From: Lingula anatina
Lineage: Eukaryota > Brachiopoda > Lingulata > Lingulida > Lingulidae
Assembly: GCF_001039355.2 (NCBI RefSeq)
Contig: NW_019775402.1
Location: forward strand, 13,339 to 77,338
Direction: 5' to 3'
Length of the DNA: 64,000 nt
The notes beneath the pieces are model-generated. The model did not search any database and had not been told where the DNA came from. It was given only the letters and a program-made list of their open reading frames with translations. The number at the start of each line of letters is the position of its first letter. The stretch's first letter is position 1. Made by a program: the position numbers and the translations under genes. Positions 36,831 to 46,905 of the stretch are shown piece by piece.

Positions 36831-36997
36831 CAGGGGCGGATTTAGGCCGTCTTCTGGGTCTTCCGGAAGACGGTTAGATTTTCAAGTTTACATTGACAGG
36901 TATCTATTTTTTCTGTCGGAAGACGGTCAAAAATGGAGGATGGATCAACAAAGATAATTTGGAAGACTCTCAGAAAATATCTCTGGATCCGCCCCTG
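36831..36997 (+). mobile_element. hAT-like MITE family A, most complete copy
   Basis: CAGGGGCGGATTTAGGCCGTC and TCTCTGGATCCGCCCCTG ends with a perfect 5-bp duplication TAACG (36,826-36,830 and 36,998-37,002). The interior has CTTCCGGAAGACGG twice as an imperfect palindrome. Confidence 0.85.
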
Positions 36998-37002
36998 TAA
37001 CG

Positions 37003-37874
37003 TGCTGTGTATACTGGATAGGCTAACCATCTGCCAAACTTTAATGGGATCCGACCTAAATCACCATATAGTCGAATTTTTGGTGCAAACGATGAACTCA
37101 TATGTAATATATAAGAGCTTTACACATGGCGTTTTCACAATCTTCATTGTTTGAGAAACCCTAAACTCCTGACTCATACTCTAAAATTGGGGTTACACAG
37201 CTGTTAAACAATTTCTGATATGTGTGGAATCCCATTTGACCAACTTTTTGATTTTGCTATGATTAAACCAAGTGCCCTTTTAGAAGATTCTGATAGTAAT
37301 TTTGTAGTGTAACTCTAAACATGCTTCTAAATAAATCCCAATACATATGATCACCTTAAATTGGAATTGGGTTCGAAAATGAAGCGTTTTGTCTTTGTGC
37401 AGACGCGATTGATGGAAAGCCATTATTTCAAACGAAGCACCGAATCCTTGAGAAATTGGTGCCCACCTTGTCCATTTTGACATCCAGGTCCATGTACGCA
37501 CCAATACTGAGGCATGAATGTGATGAAAATCACCAGTAGTTTCAAACGCATTTATTTACAAAATGGCCGCTTTAGGACTCGTGGTTCAACAGCGGTGGGC
37601 GCCATTTTCATGTTAGGGACAGTTTTATTGTTAATTCAGAATATCTGAAAAATGAAGCTTGGGTGGAGGAATGTAGCGTATTTTTAGGGGGAGGGGGGTT
37701 AATCGTACCAGTATATTCATGTAACTATATGTTAAATGCAGTTTTGTTCCCACGCACTGTTAGGAAAGTAAGAAATTTACCATAAAAATGATACAAATGG
37801 CAACAGTGGATCTTCATTGTGTTTGTTGGGCTAATGGAGATCTGCAGTTCTGGTGAATCGAGTAGAGGAGACCG
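37003..37874. other. Gene-free spacer
   Basis: No supported exon or element. Confidence 0.4.
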
Positions 37875-38012
37875 GTGTGACAGGAATGGTAGTCTGCTAG
37901 GGGCCTTAGTCGGTTTCCCAATACTTTGTACAGGTGAAATTCCTCCCATATACTAACACTGTACTCTGACTAACCCCAACCTGTACTATCATATGGGACG
38001 TCCATTCCTAAG
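37875..38012. mobile_element. MITE with GTGTGACAGGAATGG ends, copy 2 (inverted)
   Basis: The reverse complement reproduces the copy at 19,557, including 'cacctgtacaaagta.tgggaa' and 'ggt.ggggttag'. The right arm is more degraded. Confidence 0.65.
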
Positions 38013-38038
38013 TCTACCACTCCTTTAAAACGGGTCTG

Positions 38039-38041
<3 letters not shown>

Positions 38042-38085
<44 letters not shown>

Positions 38086-38086
38086 T
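38042..38086 (+). repeat. (ATT)n microsatellite
   Basis: About 14 tandem att units. Confidence 0.95.
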
Positions 38087-38237
38087 ACTATCATTTTTTT
38101 TTTTGTTTCTGTTTTTTCTTTAGCATATACCCGAGAGTTATTGAATGCGTCGAAGAGGTAGGCCTAGCGAGCAGAGATTCGTGCGATCCGCAAGTTGCTA
38201 AACCTTTCAGAGGGACGGCAGAAAACCCAACGACCCT

Positions 38238-38262
38238 GTAGGAAATCCTGGATCTGCCCCTG
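38238..38262 (+). mobile_element. Solo family B MITE end
   Basis: 'gtaggaaatcctggatctgcccctg' matches the right terminus of family B. The rest of the element is not recognised upstream. Confidence 0.5.
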
Positions 38263-38519
38263 TATATAATGCACGTCTTCAACAACATCAAAGAGTTGTT
38301 GGGTTCTTACATCTACAGCGGGATAGTCAATTCTAGGGGCTCTAATTCGAATTGGAAAGGCTTGGTATCGGCTCGAGTTATTCCCGGAGTAAAAAGTTAC
38401 ACAACGCCGCAGCTTTATTTCCAAAACCAAAAATCAATTTATTACCTGGACATTATCTGGTTTTACGGAAGAAACCATTGTGACAGAAATCGCGAAATCT
38501 TAAATGAAGTTTAAGTGAG

Positions 38520-39766
38520 ATAAGGGGCATTTGAACAGAAGACAATTTCGACTGATGATTAAACAAGCCGCGTGCACATGCATGCGACAAATTAATTTGT
38601 AAGTTTGGTGATTATTATGCCATCTCTATACACGCCTTCCCGTTTTTTTGACAAAAAAATTATAGAATATTTTTATTCAACTATTATGTACAATTTTAAA
38701 CAGTAGCATTCAATTTCAATGTACTTTAGTAATCATTAATCAATTATGTACACGCCATAAATTAATAAATGGTAGAACTATTGAAATTGTTTCCTTTCCC
38801 GTCTTTAATCATCTAACATCAAAATGCAAACAGTCCGATAATGCTGGTCTTGTGGTCGGAAGCTGGTACCCGCTGCTTGCGGGCCGTGGGGAAAAACCCG
38901 TCTAAACCCTTCGTGGGGAATGCCGGGAAAGTGCCCACGCCCGGATAGTCAGTCTTTATAATATAATAACATCAGTTTTTTTTTTCATTTGCACTGCACT
39001 TTACAGTTCAATAATATCGTTCCCTTTTAAACAGCATGGTGCGACTGATCGAACTAAGTCTTTCTTTCGTGACAACAAACTATTCCACACTATACTGGTA
39101 CGTCACATGACGAAGTACAAGAATTTACCAAAGTAATTCATACAGAAAGAGGTACTGCAGCCAATCAAGACACATTTACTACAGTCATAACATAATTAAA
39201 AAGAGAACTTTATCCAAGTGGATAAATTCATAAATAAAGTGACTCTATCATTTTACAAGTGAAAACATCCATCATAACTTGATTAAAATCCAAGTATAAA
39301 ATACGTACAGAGATTCAGGTTATATGATTAAAACTCGGGCACTCAATGATTTAAACTAGACTTTGACATATAACTCGTTTTAAAATAGAAGTTTCTCAAA
39401 TGTAGTTTTGCCATGAAAACGCAACTTCCTGTATGATACAAATAAAGCATAAAGCAAGCTTGCTTCAAAATATTTCGTATCTTAAACTGTATGACCGTCC
39501 ATGTAAATTTCAATAGGAATTTTTTGATCCGGAGAAAAGAAGGTGCATATGTGATGAACTGGATATATTTGTCAACCATAACACTTGAGAAAATCATAAT
39601 ATTAGTAATGTGCGATCCTCTATCTTGAGAGATGACTGTGTGCACCCAGTCATCCCTCACGAGGAGCAGACTGTGTGCAAAAAATAATGAAGTATTTTTT
39701 CAAACGTAAAATATTTCACAGATTTTGCACAAGCTATCAATGTAAAACCTCTTCATGTAAAAGAAT
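38520..39766. other. Gene-free spacer
   Basis: No exon is supported. The reading frame at 39,343-39,660 (minus) has no recognisable motif. Confidence 0.4.
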
Positions 39767-39902
39767 TTACATCAAGCCAGATTTTACAAAGTTGTGAGGG
39801 TTGTTAGATATAGTTAGTGTGCTGGATATGATCTTCTCAAACGCTATACTGACGAACAACTCCACGTCATCAAAAGCACAAATTTGAAAAACGACTACAT
39901 CA
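39767..39902 (-). pseudogene. Possible RRM2-like terminal exon of the TDP-43-like gene
   Basis: After the acceptor 'tttcaattttag' the minus strand reads DVVVFQICAFDDVELF, then about 10 residues, then KIISSTLTISNNPHN, and a stop at 39,767. The pattern D-V..F..(A)F.DD....(K/D)II....(V/T).ISN..P.HN fits the second half of TDP-43 RRM2, which is encoded in the last coding exon of vertebrate TARDBP. Several residues of the RNP1 strand appear deleted, and the glycine-rich C-terminal tail is absent. The match is short and could be chance; its support is the strand and order after the RRM1-like exon. Confidence 0.35.
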
Positions 39903-40899
39903 CTAAAATTGAAATGAAACACAGACGGCCATAAGTGGTGGCAATACCTATCTGCATTTAGAATGTGGATAAAACATGTGGATATGCAATTTTTTTTTAA
40001 AATATAACTGTAGAGGCAGACTAATTTTTCATACAGAACCACAATTCATCTTATTCAATTGATTTTTTAATGGAATTATGAATGATCATACTGGACTTCA
40101 CTTATTCTCTTAAGCTACTGAAATAAAATGGTTCACTGTCATAAGTGAAAAAATAAAACTTACTAAATGCAATTACATCCGACTCACATCTGCGACCCAT
40201 GAACCGCAAAAATTCTCAATATCCAAAAAAACTCGAGTACATTATTAGATGACATTCCTCTTACATTCAGTATATCATGACCATTCCACATTCTCTAATT
40301 TTTTCAGACGAGCTGTGCCTTTAAAAACCAAGACTGCTAGGACGTCCGATCATCAAATAAAATGGCTACTGGGGCTCTTTGCCAGCGCCATTAAGTGTTT
40401 CACATCTTGGACGTTTGGGCTAGGATTGATTGTATCTGCGTTCGAGCATTATTTCTGGAAAACTGCCCTTTCGTAGCCTACAAATGAAATGTAACATGCT
40501 CACACAAAAGGTATGAAAAGTAATTGAAAACTTGCAGTAATTGCAACAAAGACCATACGTCACTGGTATTTACGCACCGTTAACTCTAAAGTATTTTGAT
40601 GTTTCATAATGCTTTGGTTTTTAACACGATTATTTATTTTATTTTATTTCTATAACACAACACAAAAAAACCACATTGTGATTTAGGAGAGTGCTAAGAT
40701 TCTACAAAAAGAAAGACTGGAAAATAAGAGGGATAAAGGAAGGAATATGAATCAGGGAAACGCCTAACAATGTGAGCAATATAAACAGATGCTCACCTGC
40801 ACGATGGTCCCTTAGTACCACAACGGCATCACTGAAGGCGAGGTTAGGATAGTAGCTCCTAGTATTCTAGACCAGTGACAACTCCACGTGTGTCACATT

Positions 40900-41520
40900 G
40901 AAACTGACGAAGATCTGAAAGTTGGCCGATATGATGTCAAAATATTTTGGATGAATGATTTTTTTTTTTTTTGCAAGTTTGTGACAAATTAATATCTTTT
41001 GACAACTAAAATGAGTTTTTGGATGAGTTTTTTTTCAAGTTTGTGACAAATTGAAAGTGCCTTTGGATTCTAAAATATCTGCTATATGAATTTACTTAAG
41101 TAAATTGTAAATAGAAAACAAAAAATGTCAACATTTAGATCCAAACAGTAATTTAAAACAATCTGTCTAAGTCGTTGCACAAATTTTCAAGTTTGTTGAA
41201 TTTGCATTGACAAAGGATTTGTAATATCTATAGAATAAAATTCTTTGTTCCCCCTCTACCCTGGCCCATAACTTACCTCAAAGGGTCCAAAATTAATGGT
41301 ATCACAACCAGGCAAGGATCCTATATGCTGATATCGCTTTCTCCATTTCAGCCTTATGAAAGTGGTCCATCATCAGGCCAGGCGCTCGCGAATGCTATCT
41401 GCCTCAGCTTCAAAACAGAAATTCAGAAGACGTTAGTTTACCTACCCAACCCACAATCCACTAACATTTTTTTATTTTCGTCTATTTCTCTCTCCAATAA
41501 CACGGATTACCTTTAAGGGT
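40900..41520. repeat. Local duplication, downstream copy
   Basis: The order 'gaagatctgaaagttggccgat', 'aagtttgtgac.aattgaaag', 'cccataactta', 'ccatcatcaggccaggcgctcgc' recurs at 43,310-43,940. The pair flanks the exon array, so a block of about 2.4 kb including it was duplicated. Confidence 0.75.
41353..41407 (-). pseudogene. Possible RRM1-second-half-like fragment, duplicate
   Basis: Counterpart of the segment at 43,681-43,734 within the local duplication. The donor is degraded (AAG|GC). Weak evidence. Confidence 0.2.
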
Positions 41521-41852
41521 TTTCCATCTCAGTTAAACACAACATACCTTGGCCTCTCCCCCAATGCAGCCACCTCGTAGACGGACCATGGCGGGACTCG
41601 CTGGACGCTCCCCAATGCAGCCACCTCGTAGACGGACCATGGCGGCACTCGCTCGTCGGTTTTCCACTGCAGCCACCTCGTAGACGGACCATGGCAGGAC
41701 TCGCAAGTCGGTTCCAAAATGCAGCCACCTCGTAGACAGGCTAAGACAGGACTCTCTGGCACCAAGGATTGATCGGAGTCGCTGAGGCATAGATGTGGCC
41801 CTCTTCTCCTTGCTGTAGTTGAAGCTCTATCGAAAATGGCCATAACCGAGTT
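41521..41852 (-). pseudogene. TDP-43 N-terminal-domain-like exon, copy g (332 bp)
   Basis: Bounded by the acceptor ctgttgacag and the donor AAAG|GTAATC. It shares with its sisters a start 'AACTCGGTTATGGCCATT', a 'GAGCT.C.ACTACAGCAAGGAGAAGAGGG' block and the end 'TTAACTGAGATGGAAAACCCTTAAAG'. The middle holds four units of a 51-52-bp repeat, each containing 'CCATGGTCCGTCTACGAGGTGGCTGCA'. The assignment is inferred: 'ATAGAGCTTCAACTACAG..GAAGAGGG' resembles an IELPTEEDG coding block, 'GACTCCGATCAATCCTTGG' a GLRYRNP block, and 'GTCCGTCTACGAGGTGGCTG' a GVRL..GGW block. No single frame is open across all of them. Confidence 0.45.
41560..41740 (-). repeat. 51-52-bp exonic minisatellite
   Basis: Consecutive 'acggaccatggc' landmarks lie at 41,581, 41,632 and 41,684, with a diverged fourth at 41,736, giving spacings of 51, 52 and 52. 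Similar units occur in the sister exons in different numbers. Confidence 0.85.
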
Positions 41853-41922
41853 CTGTCAACAGAAAAGAAAAACGGATTAATGACTTTTCCCACCTATGTC
41901 AGCAGTCTGCAGTCAGGCTTAC

Positions 41923-42158
41923 CTTTAAGGGTCTTCCATCTCGGTGAAACACCACATGCCTTGGGCGTGTCCCCAATGCAGCCACCTCGTAGACAGACCA
42001 TGGCAGACTCGCTGGACGCTTTCCCAATGCAGCCACTTCGTAGACAGGCTATGGCAGGACTCGCTGGCACCAAGAATTGATCGAAGTAGCTGAAGCATAG
42101 TTGTCCCTCTTATCCTTGCTGTAGTTGGAGCTCTATCAGGAATCGACATAACGGAGTT
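41923..42158 (-). pseudogene. TDP-43 N-terminal-domain-like exon, copy f (236 bp)
   Basis: Acceptor ctgttaacag, donor AAAG|GTAAGC. It is the same length as copy a at 45,355-45,590. Both keep a 74-codon ATG-to-stop frame (start near the exon's 5' end, stop TAA two bases before the exon end), the opposite of what a TDP-43 reading frame would need. Whether that short frame is used is unknown. Confidence 0.45.
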
Positions 42159-42237
42159 CTGTTAACAGAAAGAAAAACTGATTAATGACTTTTCCTACCT
42201 ATGTCAGCATTCTGGAGTCATGTTTACATGTAAGGGT

Positions 42238-42570
42238 TTTTCATCTCAGTTAAACACCACGTACCTTGGACGCTTCCCCATTGCAGCCACCTTGTAGGCA
42301 GACCATGGCAGGACTCATTGGACGCTCCTCTAATGCAGCCACCTCGTAGACGGACCATGGCAGGACTCGCTCGTCGGTTTTCCGATGCAGGCACCTCGTA
42401 GACGGACCATGGCAAGACTCGCTCGTCGGTTCCCAAATGCAGCCACATTGTAGACAGGCTATGACAGGACTCACTGGCACCAAGGATTGATCGGAGTCAC
42501 TGAAGTGTACATGTGGCCCTCTTCTCCTTGCTGTAGTCGGAGCTCTATCGAGAATCGCCATAACCGAGTT
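42238..42570 (-). pseudogene. TDP-43 N-terminal-domain-like exon, copy e (333 bp)
   Basis: Acceptor ctgttcacag and a mutated donor region (TTACAT|GTAAAC instead of TTAAAG|GTAA). Contains several 51-52-bp units. Confidence 0.4.
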
Positions 42571-42640
42571 CTGTGAACAGAAAAGAAAAACGGAGTAATG
42601 ACTTTTCCTACCTATGTCAGCAGTCTGTAGTCAGGCTTAC

Positions 42641-42850
42641 CTTTTAAGAGTTTTCCATCTCAGTGAAACACCACATGCCTTGGACGCTTCCCCAATGCAG
42701 CCACCTCGTAGACGGACAATGGCAGGACTCGCTCGTCAGTTCCCAAATGCAGCCACCTCGCAGACAGGGTATGGCAGGACTCACTGGCACCAAGAATTGA
42801 TCGAAGTAGCTGAATCGTAGATGGTGTACCTCTTTCCCTTGCTGAAGTCT
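42641..42850 (-). pseudogene. TDP-43 N-terminal-domain-like exon, copy d, 5'-truncated
   Basis: The donor TTAAAAG|GTAAGC is kept. At the 5' side the exon text breaks off after 'cagcaagggaaagagg', and the sequence continues as 'cttgtttacacagacttcagc', shared with copy c, so the normal acceptor is lost. Confidence 0.4.
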
Positions 42851-43029
42851 GTGTAAACAAGTTGAAGAATGTGATAAACGCTTTTTGCTCTAAGAAATTT
42901 ATTCTTTGAGTTTAGTAGGATATAGTTTCTTATCACTGTCTATATAAGAAATACAATAAAACACCGATAATACACAAATAGAGGGATAAGGGAAGATCTG
43001 AAAAAACGGATTAATGATTTTTCCTACCT

Positions 43030-43165
43030 ATGTCAAACACCGCATGCCTTGGACGCTTCCCCAATGCAGCCACCTCGTAGAGAGGCTATGGCAGGACTCG
43101 CTGGCACCAATGATTGATCGCAGTAGCTGGCGCGTAGATGGTGTACCTCTTCTCCTTGCTGTAGT
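43030..43165 (-). pseudogene. TDP-43 N-terminal-domain-like exon, copy c, truncated at both ends
   Basis: Only the central block remains; one side joins directly to the intron-like 'cctatgtcaaacaccgc'. Neither splice site is present. Confidence 0.35.
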
Positions 43166-43309
43166 CAGTGCAAACAAGTTCAAGAATTTGATGAGGGCTT
43201 TTTGCTCTGAGAAAATTTATTCTGCGAGTTAAGTAGGATATAGTTTCTTATCACTGTCTATATAAGAAACACAATAAAACACCGATAAAACCCAATGAAT
43301 AAGAGGGAT

Positions 43310-43940
43310 AAAGGAAGATCTGAAAGTTGGCCGATAGTATGTCAAAATAATTTGCACGAGTGATGTTTTATGCAAGTTTGTGACTAATTGAAAGGGCTGT
43401 TGGATTATATGAATTTCCTTGAGTAAATTGTAAATAAAAAATGTCTACATTTAGCGAGTAGGCAGAAGTTTCAAAACGGTAATTAAGCCCTTGCATAAAA
43501 TGCCCAGTTTGTTGAACTTGCATTGACAAATGATTTTTTATTTATAAAATCTATAGAATGAATGACAATTTAATTCATTGTTCACCCTCTATCCCTACCC
43601 ATAACTTACATTGAAGAGGCTTTATCCCAATAGTATCACAACTAGGCAGGGGCGCTTGACATCCCATATCGCTTTTTCACCTTGTGAATGTGGACCATCA
43701 TCAGGCCAGGCGCTCGCAGTGCCATCTGCCTCAACTTCAAAGACAAATTAAAAAGTCAGTTTCTCTCTTTACCTCTTCCCCCACCCAACCCACTCACCTT
43801 ATTATTTTTATTCCAGAAGTGGGTCAAGGGGAAGATGCCTTGTGATAGCGATCTGTAAAATTAATGTGGCTAAGGGCTTTATCTCAAAAGTTCAGTAAGG
43901 TAAAAAATGACGTTAGTGTATTATGTTCCCCAATAACATG
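43310..43940. repeat. Local duplication, upstream copy
   Basis: Partner of 40,900-41,520. Confidence 0.7.
43681..43734 (-). pseudogene. Possible RRM1-second-half-like exon fragment
   Basis: 54 bases between acceptor TTTGAAG and donor CACAAG|GTGAAA. 'ATGGCACTGCGA..CTGATGATGGTC' resembles a M.QRHLIDG coding block of TDP-43 RRM1 with indels. Too short to be sure. Confidence 0.25.
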
Positions 43941-43946
43941 AGTTAC

Positions 43947-44119
43947 CTTTTACGGCTTGGAAGGTTTCCATTTCAGTGAAACACCATATGCTTCTGATGT
44001 TTCATGCAGCCACCATGGCAGGACTTGCCACCCAGGGATTGAAGTGATAACATTTGCCACTCTTGTTGCAATTCTTAAGAAAAGTAAGGAGCTCTGTCAG
44101 GAGTTGCCATAATAGAATT
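43947..44119 (-). pseudogene. TDP-43 N-terminal-domain-like exon, copy b, degenerate
   Basis: Acceptor 'atatttacag', donor AAAAG|GTAACT. It keeps 'GACAGAGCTCCTTACTTTTC', 'CAATCCCTGGGTGGC' and 'GTGTTTCACTGAAATGGAAA' in the expected order but no 51-bp expansion; it may be closest to the ancestral length. Confidence 0.4.
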
Positions 44120-44735
44120 CTGTAAATATAAAAGAAAAATAGCAATAGTTTTTTCCTTTACCTCCCTCTCACAGTGTTCTAATTTTGAAAAGTGGTTTAT
44201 CCCAAAAGTGTGGTCAATGAACGAGGGAAATAAATTTTGTGGTGACAGTGGACCATTTCATAACAGTGCATGGCTTAAGGCTCTTCAGTGCTATTTACCA
44301 GAACCTTGAAATGAAAGTGACATTAGTTGTCACGGATCTAAGGAATTCATTTTGAATGACAGTGGACTAGCTGCCTCATGAAAAAGTTTAGGACCTCAAT
44401 GTTATCAACCTCGCTCACCTCAAAATGTAAATAAACTTTTTAGCACAAATAAGTAAATTATGATTAGATGGTTTTTTCTACCAATCTGGCTTTGTGAACA
44501 AAGGTGAACTGTTGTCCAGTTTGTTGGATTTCCATAACTTGTGTATCAAAAGCTGTCTGCGGCATAAGCAGTAATTAGTTTTGTTAGAAAAACGAAATTG
44601 CTATCATTTGATACCAGTAATAGCCTAACTCTGGACTGCTCCATTTTTATCCTTTTGGTCTAAAATCAAAGACTAAGTTTTAACAACATTTTTGTGAAAC
44701 CCGTATCAGTGATCTTAATGTGTAGCAATGAGTAC

Positions 44736-44902
44736 CTGTGCCATGATGACGACACCAAACTGTGAGAAGTAAGCCTGCAAGTCATCGTCTGTGCTCTTTC
44801 AAGGCAAACCCAGCAATATCAGGTCACATCACTTCTTGCTGTCCATCTGCTTTGTTTCCACGTTCGTATTTCCCAGGGAATCGTCTCCTTTTCTTTTGTT
44901 CT
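44736..44902 (-). pseudogene. TARDBP-like: TDP-43-like RRM1 exon with two in-frame TGA codons
   Basis: Acceptor gttttag, donor CACAG|GTACTC. The 167-base exon begins with two bases completing a codon, then reads NKRKGDD, later KQMDSKK, TGA, CDLILLGLP, TGA, KSTDDDLQAYFSQFGVVIMA and Q at the donor. This follows human TDP-43 from the NKRKMD linker into RRM1 (SDLIVLGLPWK..). It ends at the same place as the vertebrate exon (..MVQ before V). The second TGA replaces the invariant Trp of LPWK (TGG to TGA). The entry phase matches the 'CCCTTAAAG' end of the N-terminal exon copies. TDP-43 is a nuclear RNA/DNA-binding splicing regulator. With two stops this exon cannot give full-length protein unless edited or mis-assembled. 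Confidence 0.7.
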
Positions 44903-45354
44903 CTAAAACGGTAACACTTTCCAATTATTTCTCAGACTGTTTATTGAATTACCAAGCCTTTGTTGTATCAACATCTCTATTTTCTGTGAAGTCAATGACT
45001 GTGACATATTAATGATTGCTTGGACTGTGTTTTTAGAATGTGTAAATTTAGTGTTATGATCATTAGCTTTTTTTTCAAAAGAACTTGATTTGATTCAAGT
45101 TTTTTTTTTATGTAACTGTTACTTCAAGGTTTGAAATAAATTCCACGGTACGTGTTGTTAATAATAATATTAAAATGCAATGCAGTCCAGTTTTATTGAA
45201 ATTTGTATTCGGACCACTTAATCCCGATGCAGACTATTAGATTTCAGGAAAGTTGTAGTCCGAATGGCCAGTAAGGTGAAAAGTTTATGGCACAGACTGC
45301 AACTGAAAAAATCATTTTAAATATTCTATTTCTCTCCCCAACAACACGGGTTAC

Positions 45355-45590
45355 CTTTAAGGGTTTTCTATTTCAGTGAAACACCACATACCTTGGACGC
45401 TCCCGCAATGTAGCCACTTCGTAGTCAGACCATGGCAGGGCTCGCTAGACGCTTCCCCAATGCAGCCACTTCGCAGGCTATGGCAGAACTCGCTGGCAAC
45501 AAGGACTGATGGAAGTAGCTGAAGCGTTGGTGGTGTCCCTCTTCTCCTTGCTGTAGTGGGAGCTCTAACGAGAATCGCCATAATGGAGTT
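45355..45590 (-). pseudogene. TDP-43 N-terminal-domain-like exon, copy a (236 bp)
   Basis: Acceptor ctgttaacag, donor AAAG|GTAACC. It is the most upstream copy and immediately precedes the RRM1 exon, the normal gene order. 'GTTAGAGCTCCCACTACAGCAAGGAGAAGAGGGACAC' resembles a (V/I)ELPTEE.GT coding block. The exon end 'CCCTTAAAG' joined to 'AGAAC' would restore the expected Pro-Lys-Glu-Asn junction apart from an inserted TT. Confidence 0.5.
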
Positions 45591-46013
45591 CTGTTAACAG
45601 AAAGAAAAACAGATTAATGAGTTTTCCATACCTATGTCAGCCCTCTGCTTCCTGGACCTGAAATAAGAAGAAACCTGGAATGCATGGAAATATATGCAAT
45701 TGCACAACAACAATAAGCTGAGAACAGTAGAAAACCGATGATGTTTCCTGCGAAGATTCCTGAGCGACGATTCCTCGTGGAGAGAAACGAAGGTTTTAGC
45801 TGGCCAGCTTAGAGAAGCGTCGAATCCACCGTCCAGACGACTGTGTGCGCAAGAAACAGTACGCCGATGAGCGATGCGCTGACTTTGGAAGAGTAAAAAT
45901 ATCTGGAGAAATGTGAGTCGATTCCTGTGTCCTTTTTGCTTGATGCGGGGCGCAGCACATGGCATCCTTCTTGTTGTCCCAGATCTGCCTGCGTTGAGTG
46001 AACGAAATTTCAA
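45591..46013 (-). other. Open 139-codon stretch, possible leader exon of the TDP-43-like locus
   Basis: It sits between the TATA box at 46,027 and exon copy a. The frame is Ser/Arg/Leu-mixed and unrelated to anything I recognise. It may be 5' untranslated sequence read by chance. Confidence 0.3.
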
Positions 46014-46020
46014 AATTTCG

Positions 46021-46032
46021 CGCTTTTATACC
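46021..46032 (-). promoter_or_regulatory. TATA-box-like promoter (GGTATAAAAGCG)
   Basis: A near-consensus TATAAAA on the minus strand followed by GC-rich 'gcgcga'. It is placed where a start site at about 45,995-46,000 would feed the TDP-43-like exon array. No transcript evidence can be seen here. Confidence 0.4.
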
Positions 46033-46033
46033 T

Positions 46034-46905
46034 TCAGTGAAATATAGTCACATGGTGGCGTTCTTGTTGCCACCAATGGTCAACTTGTTCATAGGGGATG
46101 GCGTTTGATAGTGATGCACAGATTTGATAATAATATCTTATAAACATATATACATTTTCTACTTTGATAATTCTGTTTATCACTTAATTTTGTAATAAGA
46201 ATAATAAGCACTAAGCAGTGACTTCGAAATGTACAGGCAAATTTGATGACAATTTCTGAGCAACATACCTTCTCCCCAAAATTATGATGGGCACAATGTC
46301 CGTTAAACTGGTACAGGTAGCCGTGAACTTCTCGCAGGCCACTGCAGTGCGTGTGTATTGGAACACTGATCCAAAATGTGGGTAATGTAATAGAGCGTAG
46401 GGTGACTGCATTTGAGGCAGCCTGAGGGAGCATGATTGTTTTGATTGTAGTGAATTATAGTTACTGGTACTGGTAGCATGTACAGCCACCTCAGCACTAT
46501 GAAATACATTTTGTAATCAACTGATGTTTTGAGAAATGAAAAACAAGTTATTGTGATTTTACGAAACGAAAGAAAGCAGCATTAGGTACTGTAATATGAA
46601 AAAGGCTTGATTAACTTCTACCAGGCAGTAGAAACAAATGAATATTTTTTACATATAAAACGTCTATTGATATAGATAATTGTCAACAACGGACGCCTCC
46701 CTTCATGGCTTCGGGTTATCTGTAGGCTATTCTTATGCCAAAAGCATGAATAAAGGAAAAAACGAAACAAATCATAATAAGACAATAAGATAAAAATTGA
46801 AATTAGATATTTCTCATTTATACGTTTACTTTATCCCCTTAAACCTCTGTTGAAAACTGTAGGGCCTACTTAACTGGACTGGACTTAAATTAAACCATCG
46901 TTACT
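46034..46905. other. Intergenic, with an unexplained open block
   Basis: On the minus strand about 46,270-46,370 is open in all three frames and ends at a donor-like GAGAAG|GTATGT. I do not recognise a product. Otherwise nothing is seen. Confidence 0.3.

Noticed and set aside
40320-40476. Plus-strand segment with KTKTARTSDHQIKWLLGL after an acceptor-like ttttcag, faintly like the TDP-43 linker
   Set aside because: Wrong strand relative to the RRM1 exon, and the similarity does not continue into the RRM core.
46089-46489. Overlapping open minus-strand frames before a GTATGT donor
   Set aside because: All three frames are open for part of it and none carries a recognisable motif; not called as an exon.
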